Source of the DNA: a virus | Length of the DNA: 64,000 nucleotides | Strand: one strand, 5' to 3' | IMG/VR virus record: IMGVR_UViG_3300046318_000144 | Span: 1-64,000 of that record | In this document: positions 59,247 to 64,000 of the stretch, one piece after another | Position numbering within the stretch: the first letter of the stretch is position 1 | Layout: each line of letters opens with the position of its first letter | Program-made: the position numbers and the translations under genes | Notes under the pieces: model-generated | The model's input: the letters and a program-made list of their open reading frames with translations, nothing else | Databases searched by the model: none | Told to the model about the DNA's origin: nothing

Positions 59247-60299
59247 TTAGTCCTCTGTAGAGCGAATTACGCGGTCAACAGTAACGTCTGGGTTGAAGTT
59301 AACGTTTCCAGGTACGTTGTACTGAGTAGCCGATGTTGAAGCACTAATCGATACACTGGTAGATGCTGAAGCACCAGCCGATAGAGTACTCTCGGTAACA
59401 TCAGCAGCAGTCTTAGCGTAGCTGATGGTGTTAGTAGTTACGCCAGTAAGGGTGTAAGTACCATTGAAGGTGGTGTCAACTCCAGCAACAACAACCGACT
59501 CTCCAGTAGTAAATCCGTGACCCTGAGGTCCCTCAAGTGTAAGAGTTGCAACGTTGCTAGTAAGAGACTTCTTGGTTACGTTGAAGGTTGGTGAAGCATC
59601 AAGGTCAGTAACCTCAGTGTATGCTCCAGTTGTAGAGTTCCACTGAACGAAGCCATTGATCCCCTGAGGAGCCCATGTAGCGCGTGCATATGAGTATGGA
59701 CGCTCTGCTGCAGTCGGGAACTCCCAACGGCCATCTGGTCCAGAACCGAACTGAGTATTACCCAATCCGTAGCCCTCGAAGGTGTTAGCCAATAGACCGT
59801 TTTCAATAACACGGTCGCCTGACTGACGCATCTTCACGAATGGGAATACCCAGTAGAAGTAAGGAAGAGTTGAAGACTTCTTACCGCTCTTTACAGCGTG
59901 TGACCAAGCTTCGATCGCAACACCGTATCCAGCAGGGTCATCGCCAACACCTGGTGAAGCCCAACCAATACTCTGATCTCCAGCACCAGCTACATCCTTA
60001 CGGAGTAGCAGACCGCCCGAGATAAGTGAGGTGAGCTCTGGGTCTGGCTCACAGATAGCCAGCTCCATGGTAATACGCTTCAGAGTGTCTGGTGACTTGT
60101 AAGTCACGCATACAACACCGTTAGCGCCCTTTTCGGTAATTTCGTCACCTTCCTCGTATTCAGGTGTAAACGATACACGCATGAATGCTGAGGTTGTGTA
60201 GCTGTCAGATGGACCTGTCAGCAAGTTGCCAGCGGCGTCCAGACGGGTGACACGAATCGACACACCCTGGATGCTAGCAGCATATTCTTGAGTAGCCAA
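59247..60299 (-). CDS. Major tail protein with FCCH-like C-terminal domain
   Basis: 350 residues. The N-terminal ~210 residues match actinophage tail tube proteins (GVSIRVTRLDAAGNLLTGPSDSY, FTPEYEEGDEITEKGANGVVCVTYKSPDTLKRITMEL...LISGGLLL). From about residue 240 an FCCH-like domain (VATLTLEGPQGHGFTTGESVVVAG...FNGTYTLTG) is attached, probably displayed on the tail surface, and a Ser/Thr-rich tail follows. It is located between the capsid-associated and adaptor genes, and a strong terminator follows, consistent with high expression. Confidence 0.75.
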   Translation of the reverse strand: MATQEYAASIQGVSIRVTRLDAAGNLLTGPSDSYTTSAFMRVSFTPEYEEGDEITEKGANGVVCVTYKSPDTLKRITMELAICEPDPELTSLISGGLLLRKDVAGAGDQSIGWASPGVGDDPAGYGVAIEAWSHAVKSGKKSSTLPYFYWVFPFVKMRQSGDRVIENGLLANTFEGYGLGNTQFGSGPDGRWEFPTAAERPYSYARATWAPQGINGFVQWNSTTGAYTEVTDLDASPTFNVTKKSLTSNVATLTLEGPQGHGFTTGESVVVAGVDTTFNGTYTLTGVTTNTISYAKTAADVTESTLSAGASASTSVSISASTSATQYNVPGNVNFNPDVTVDRVIRSTED

Positions 60300-60316
60300 A
60301 GCTATTCTCCTTAGGT

Positions 60317-61192
60317 TTAGGCTGTTAGATCGACTCTAACAGCGAGGTGGATGGATGTGTCAAAGTAAGCCGCAACAGGGCGGATTGCCTTTAACCTCAT
60401 GTCATTTTGGTTTCCCGACACATCGTATGCTTGCGCTAGATTGTCGTTTACGACATCAACATCGCCCACGTAGGTGCGGACAGTGCCTGTTGCGTAAATC
60501 CATTTGTTGGTGGCTGATGCTGTAGCACCAGTAGCACCATCTGGCCCAGTACCTGAGTAACCAGAACCAACGATAACTGGGGTTCCACCTAGAGTCTGTA
60601 GGTGTTCTTTACCAGCTTCGTGAAAAAGCATGTTTGAGTTGCTAGCAAGAAGTGCTGCAACGTCGCGAGTCATGTGAATAAATCCCTGCTCGCCACCATC
60701 TGAAACCTGACCAATTTCGTGCTCTAGAAGAGCTAAAGCACGACGTGGAGAAAGCGCTGTCCCTGAGTTTAGAATGGTTGCAGTGGATGAAGATAGTGCT
60801 ACGTTTGCGTGACTCTCACCCTTACGAATAGCTCCATCCCAGATCTCAACTTCCATGGCGTGCTGAGTAACGCCTTCTAGCTGACGCTTTAAACGTGCAA
60901 GTCTGTCTAGACCTAAGAAACCTAGGCCAGAGCGAAGCTCTTCTGCCTCAATGAACCAAGGCTTAATTTCTGTGTAGTAGGTTGGTGTACCAGCTACTAC
61001 TACTTCGCCATCTGTAGAGTCAGTATCGTCCCAGTTAGTTGCTGAGTAGAGAGTTGTCTCCCATTCCTGGGAGAATCCACGTACCCACTGGTTCTCGCCA
61101 GCAGAATTCTCGGGCTTGACTACAGCAAGTAGGCCAAAGGCGGAGGGCACGATCGGTGGTGCCTCTACAACGCCAGTTCTTGGGAAAGCCAT
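60317..61192 (-). CDS. Capsid-associated structural protein (conserved in actinophages)
   Basis: 291 residues. N-terminal PPIVPSAFGLLAVV, a central ALALLEHEIGQ...GFIHMTRDVAALLASN, LGGTPVIVGSGYSGTGPDGA, and a C-terminal KWIYATGTVRTYVGDVDVV...RPVAAYFDTSIHLAVRVDL. I recall this pattern from actinophage gene clusters next to the major capsid gene; it has an HK97-like or capsid-decoration flavour but its exact role is not known to me. It lies between the major capsid and major tail genes. Confidence 0.55.
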   Translation of the reverse strand: MAFPRTGVVEAPPIVPSAFGLLAVVKPENSAGENQWVRGFSQEWETTLYSATNWDDTDSTDGEVVVAGTPTYYTEIKPWFIEAEELRSGLGFLGLDRLARLKRQLEGVTQHAMEVEIWDGAIRKGESHANVALSSSTATILNSGTALSPRRALALLEHEIGQVSDGGEQGFIHMTRDVAALLASNSNMLFHEAGKEHLQTLGGTPVIVGSGYSGTGPDGATGATASATNKWIYATGTVRTYVGDVDVVNDNLAQAYDVSGNQNDMRLKAIRPVAAYFDTSIHLAVRVDLTA

Positions 61193-61232
61193 CTTCTAAA
61201 TCCTTAAAGTGTAAGTTTTTATTTTTGTGTTA

Positions 61233-61254
61233 GGGGGCCTGTTTCCAGGCCCCC
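61233..61254 (-). terminator. GC-rich hairpin after the major capsid gene
   Basis: GGGGGCCTG and CAGGCCCCC form a perfect 9-bp stem with a 4-nt loop, 15 bp past the capsid stop codon. On the minus strand an A-rich rather than U-rich tract follows, so it is more likely a partial terminator or an mRNA 3'-end stabiliser than a complete stop. Confidence 0.5.
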
Positions 61255-61268
61255 CTCCACTAGAGTTT

Positions 61269-63266
61269 TTAGTACTCTACAGCAGCTGCGGTAGCGCCAC
61301 CAGTGGTGTCGCGAAGTGCTGCAGCAACACCGTTAACCGAGATGCTTGAGGTGATCTTGAGAGACTCAATACCAACCTTAGCCACGTTCTCGAAGGTCTC
61401 AACGAACATCTTGTAGTCGTTGGTGCCAACCAGTGACGAGTCACGGATGATACCAAGGTCAAGAGTTCCACCGTCAAGGAACAAGAATGTTCCCTCGGCG
61501 AAGAGATACCAGCTGAATGTGTCTGGGAACTCAAGCAGACCAGTTGCACCCTGAGCACCGAAGTAGTTCAGGTCTGGAGAAGCAACGAGTGAAACGTTGC
61601 TGTGCGATAGGTAGCCGTCAATCTCAGCCTTCGATACTGACAGAGTACCATCACCAGGCATAGCCAGGGTGAGGTCAGCTGCCATTGCATCGTATACCCA
61701 CTGAGGAACAATAGCCTTCAGCTGAGTAGTTGCAGAGATGCGGTGACGTGAGCGGTAAGCAACTGCAGCACGACGGATCTGTACTAGGAAGTCACGACCG
61801 AAACCGATAAGTGACGAAGTAGTAACAGCGGTTGAAGCGTCACCAATCTTGGTAAGAAGGTTTACTTCAGCCTCGCGTGCGTGCTGTACAAGAGCTAGCT
61901 CGTTGTGACGAGCAATCAACTCTGGGTAAGCACGAGTCATCAAGTTACCGAACTGGAGCTGTAGGGTTACAGCGTCAGTTGAAACAGTCTGCTCTGCAGC
62001 AGCTGAAACGGCGAGTGATGACTTAGTTGCTGTATCAGGGTCTGCGTCAACTGCAGCAGTCCAGATACCAACGGCGTCAGCGTAGTCACCCGAAGCAAAG
62101 CTTGGAGGAGTTACGAAGCGGATACCGCCACGGTCAGCCTGGAAGCGAGGGAGTGAGTCACGGATTGGACGCTCGGTGGTTGAACCAAGACCGAAGATGT
62201 CATACTTAACCTCGAAAGGTGCAGCGTGACCACCAGAAGCAACAAGTGCTTCCTGGCCAGAAACGGCACTAATCTTCAGCTGGTTTGCCTCTGAATCGGT
62301 TGTCAGAGTGCGTGACTCTGGGAACTGAGTGGTGATAGATGCAACAATGTGCTGCTCTCCATCTCCACCGTTGACACGACGAAGCGAGTGGATACGCTTT
62401 TCCATAGCCGAAGCTACTTCGTTCATGTCGTTAATTGTGCTTCCCGCTGTGTAACCAGGGATGTCAGCACCAGCAGTAATTGCAACTGGGGCCTCTGTTA
62501 CCTGAATTACAGGCTGACGGTCAGCTGGAGCCTCGAAAGGCTGTTCTGCTGCGGCGGTCACGGTTGCCTGCTCTTCCTGCTCTTCTGGAGCAATAGTGTT
62601 TTCTTGGGTTGATGCCTCTGAGCCTTCAACAGCTTCTGCTGCAGTTTCTGAAGTTTCTTCGGCGGAGAATTCTGCCACTGTGGCAGATGCCTCGGTTGAT
62701 TCTTCAGTAGATTCCTCTACTGCGTCTTCTGGGTCGCTAGTCGACAGTTCTGATCCGTCTTCTTCGATTGTTGATGCTGTTTCAGTTTCCGAAGCGAAAG
62801 CCTTTTTAGGTTCCTTCTCTTCTTCTTCTTGGGTCTCTCCGATTTCCTCTTCAGTGGTCTCGGGCTCTTGGCCTTCGATCTCTGCAGGAGCTTCCTCTAC
62901 TGGAGCTGCCTCTTCAGGCATCTCTTCAGTAGGGGTCATTTCCTCTGCAGGAGTTTCCTCTTCTGGGGTCATATCGGCTAGTTCCTCTCCATCAGTTGCG
63001 ACGTCTTCGGTGCTTTCGCCCTTAACGCGTGAGATAGCCTCAGCAGCCTTGGCAGCTAGCTCTGCAGCTAGTGCCTCGCGGCGTGAAAGCTCACCTCGCA
63101 CTGTGTCAAGTGCATTAGCAAGTGACGTCATAGCATCAACCGTCTCAGGAGTCGGCTCTTCGCCTTCGACCGATTCAAACTCGCTAACGATCTGTGACTG
63201 AAGTTCGCCGACTTGTTCGTCGGTTAGCTCCGCCATAGCGTCAAGCTGGGTATTGATGTGGTCCAC
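61269..63266 (-). CDS. Major capsid protein (HK97 fold) with long acidic N-terminal scaffold-like region
   Basis: 665 residues from GTG 63266, chosen because AAGGAGG lies 6 nt upstream. Residues about 1-90 are helical. Residues about 95-260 are extremely Glu/Thr/Pro/Ala-rich with almost no hydrophobic residues. From about residue 330 onward the sequence matches an actinophage HK97-type capsid core (TERPIRDSLPRF, GGIRFVTPPSF, FGNLMTRAYPEL, ATTQLKAIVPQWV, LVGTNDYKMFVETF). The N-terminal part probably acts as the built-in scaffolding (delta) domain removed by the protease. A leader of about 100 nt carries a hairpin and a GGTACAAT motif. Confidence 0.85.
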   Translation of the reverse strand: MDHINTQLDAMAELTDEQVGELQSQIVSEFESVEGEEPTPETVDAMTSLANALDTVRGELSRREALAAELAAKAAEAISRVKGESTEDVATDGEELADMTPEEETPAEEMTPTEEMPEEAAPVEEAPAEIEGQEPETTEEEIGETQEEEEKEPKKAFASETETASTIEEDGSELSTSDPEDAVEESTEESTEASATVAEFSAEETSETAAEAVEGSEASTQENTIAPEEQEEQATVTAAAEQPFEAPADRQPVIQVTEAPVAITAGADIPGYTAGSTINDMNEVASAMEKRIHSLRRVNGGDGEQHIVASITTQFPESRTLTTDSEANQLKISAVSGQEALVASGGHAAPFEVKYDIFGLGSTTERPIRDSLPRFQADRGGIRFVTPPSFASGDYADAVGIWTAAVDADPDTATKSSLAVSAAAEQTVSTDAVTLQLQFGNLMTRAYPELIARHNELALVQHAREAEVNLLTKIGDASTAVTTSSLIGFGRDFLVQIRRAAVAYRSRHRISATTQLKAIVPQWVYDAMAADLTLAMPGDGTLSVSKAEIDGYLSHSNVSLVASPDLNYFGAQGATGLLEFPDTFSWYLFAEGTFLFLDGGTLDLGIIRDSSLVGTNDYKMFVETFENVAKVGIESLKITSSISVNGVAAALRDTTGGATAAAVEY

Positions 63267-63290
63267 TGTACCTCCTTAGGCCAGTTAATT

Positions 63291-63315
63291 TAATAAACGC
63301 GATTTACGTTTATTA
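63291..63315 (-). other. Hairpin in the major capsid leader
   Basis: TAATAAACG and CGTTTATTA form a perfect 9-bp stem with a 7-nt loop on the minus strand, 25-49 nt upstream of the capsid start. Possible mRNA stabiliser or translation control element. Confidence 0.45.
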
Positions 63316-63375
63316 GGTGAACAGTCAAGGCTGAGGGACTCTACGCTCGAGGCGCGAGGCGCTCCACCTATCATA

Positions 63376-63383
63376 ATTGTACC
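63376..63383 (-). promoter_or_regulatory. GGTACAAT candidate late promoter of the major capsid gene
   Basis: GGTACAAT on the minus strand in the 124-bp gap between the protease-like and capsid genes, 110 nt before the GTG. Same octamer as at 2860. Confidence 0.5.
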
Positions 63384-63390
63384 TTACTTT

Positions 63391-64000
63391 TTAGGTAAGG
63401 AGTCGGAGCAGTTTGCTCATCTCAGATTGAACTTCACCCTGAGAGTAAACATCTGCTCCAGACATGTAGGATTTCAGATTAGCGGTGGCAACATCTGCAT
63501 CCTCTTTACCGATCTTGTCTTCGACTCTAGAAATCATCTGATCGATGAGATCCTTAAGTCCCGACGGTAGATCGCTAAATCTTAGTTTTTGCGCTTCCTG
63601 ACCAAAAGGTAGTGGTAGGTTGGCAATTACACGGCCCAGTTCGCGAGCAGTGTTTTGGACATTCTCCAAAGCCTTAGGATTAAGTGCTTTACTATCCAAA
63701 CGGTCAATCATTCCGAGTAGCTCGGAGCTAGCCTTCGCTGAGTCAACATAGTTTCCAGCAAACTCCATATCTTCAGCAGCCTGAACCTTATTAAGAGCAT
63801 CCTGTAGACCAGCAACACCTAGGTCTTGCTTTAGACGAGCGAGAACTTTACGGTACTTACCCTTAGCATCACGAGGCTGAGTCACACCAGAGATGTACTT
63901 GGTACGACCCTCTTCGTCGTAGGCATCCTTAGCAGTAGTCTTACCAGCTTTAATGTCTTCAGCTAGTTTGATCTCTTCTTCAGTCTGCTTGTCAGCTTCT
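63391..64000 (-). CDS. Probable capsid maturation protease, C-terminal part
   Basis: The reading frame is open through the right edge, so only the last ~202 codons are seen; a GTG at 63885 is internal. The visible end is hydrophilic and helical: TQPRDAKGKYRKVLARLKQDLG, SAKASSELLGMIDRLDSKALNP, RVIANLPLPFGQEAQKLRFSDLP, ending EMSKLLRLLT. I associate this C-terminal pattern with actinophage capsid maturation proteases, and the position just upstream of the major capsid gene agrees. The protease active site would lie beyond the window; a portal or MuF-like C-terminus is the alternative. Confidence 0.6.
   Translation of the reverse strand, partial: EADKQTEEEIKLAEDIKAGKTTAKDAYDEEGRTKYISGVTQPRDAKGKYRKVLARLKQDLGVAGLQDALNKVQAAEDMEFAGNYVDSAKASSELLGMIDRLDSKALNPKALENVQNTARELGRVIANLPLPFGQEAQKLRFSDLPSGLKDLIDQMISRVEDKIGKEDADVATANLKSYMSGADVYSQGEVQSEMSKLLRLLT

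Noticed and set aside
46284-60299. Ubiquitin-type system suggested by FCCH domain naming
   Set aside because: The domain name comes from a fold first described in E1 enzymes; no E1, E2 or ubiquitin-like protein is present, and all copies are in virion proteins.
62596-63201. 201-codon plus-strand frame opposite the capsid gene
   Set aside because: Ser/Ala/Val-rich mirror of the Glu/Thr-rich scaffold-like segment; no ribosome site or known domain.

Overview
The window is part of a tailed (siphovirus-type) bacteriophage genome that very probably infects an actinobacterium. The actinobacterial signals are a WhiB-family regulator, a DUF3039 protein, a DUF7455-type zinc protein, a DUF2746-like membrane protein and head-tail genes of the actinophage type. 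The DNA looks AT-rich for an actinophage, which would fit a low-GC freshwater lineage such as the acI/Nanopelagicales group; that host guess is inference. No integrase, excisionase or immunity repressor is visible. DNA polymerase I carries Tyr at the position equivalent to E. coli 762, which fits a lytic lifestyle.

Layout. (1) 1-2588, minus strand: class II (B12-dependent) ribonucleotide reductase (cut by the left edge), DUF3039 protein, a GH130-like beta-propeller protein and a SAM methyltransferase. (2) 2620-25858, plus strand: a small zinc protein, then a 23-kb adhesion locus of tightly packed fibre genes. Several are long collagen-like (Gly-X-Thr) proteins. They carry repeated N-terminal anchor types and varied tips: CBM-like, YadA-head-like, BspA/DUF285 leucine-rich, C1q-like and L-type-lectin-like. 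(3) 25851-28677, minus: a tiny zinc-finger ORF and a prim-pol/SF3-helicase primase. (4) 28865-31831, plus: DUF2746-like membrane protein, helix-turn-helix-like protein, metallophosphoesterase and GT2-TPR glycosyltransferase. (5) 31797-42869, minus: WhiB, DNA-glycosylase-like protein, GT-B-like protein, SSB-like protein, Sak4-like ATPase, PD-(D/E)XK nuclease, SNF2 helicase, RuvC-like resolvase, family A DNA polymerase and dCMP deaminase, with small genes between. (6) 42878-64000, minus, listed against the direction of transcription: minor tail and baseplate proteins, Dit, tape measure, frameshifted tail chaperones, tail completion proteins, head-tail adaptor, major tail protein, capsid-associated protein, major capsid protein with a long acidic N-terminus, and the end of the probable capsid maturation protease.

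How the genes fit together. Region 5 plus the primase and NrdJ form a nearly complete replication, recombination and nucleotide-supply set. Region 6 builds the capsid and tail, and region 2 supplies a large, apparently fast-evolving adsorption apparatus. Two glycosyltransferases, the GH130-like protein and a methyltransferase could decorate the threonine-rich collagen-like fibres (hypothesis). A GGTA(A/C)AAT motif lies upstream of several structural units and is a candidate late promoter. Several early-type genes have a -10 hexamer exactly 6 nt before the ATG, implying leaderless mRNAs.

The most notable sequence-level observations are three. There is a textbook -1 frameshift signal (CCCAAAT, 6-nt spacer, 10-bp hairpin) in the tail chaperone genes. 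A giant minor tail gene appears split by a one-base frame change near 47612. A ~50-residue FCCH-like beta-domain is dispersed through structural proteins on both strands. No gene-free stretch exceeds 300 bases, and no tRNA, rRNA, CRISPR array or insertion sequence was seen.
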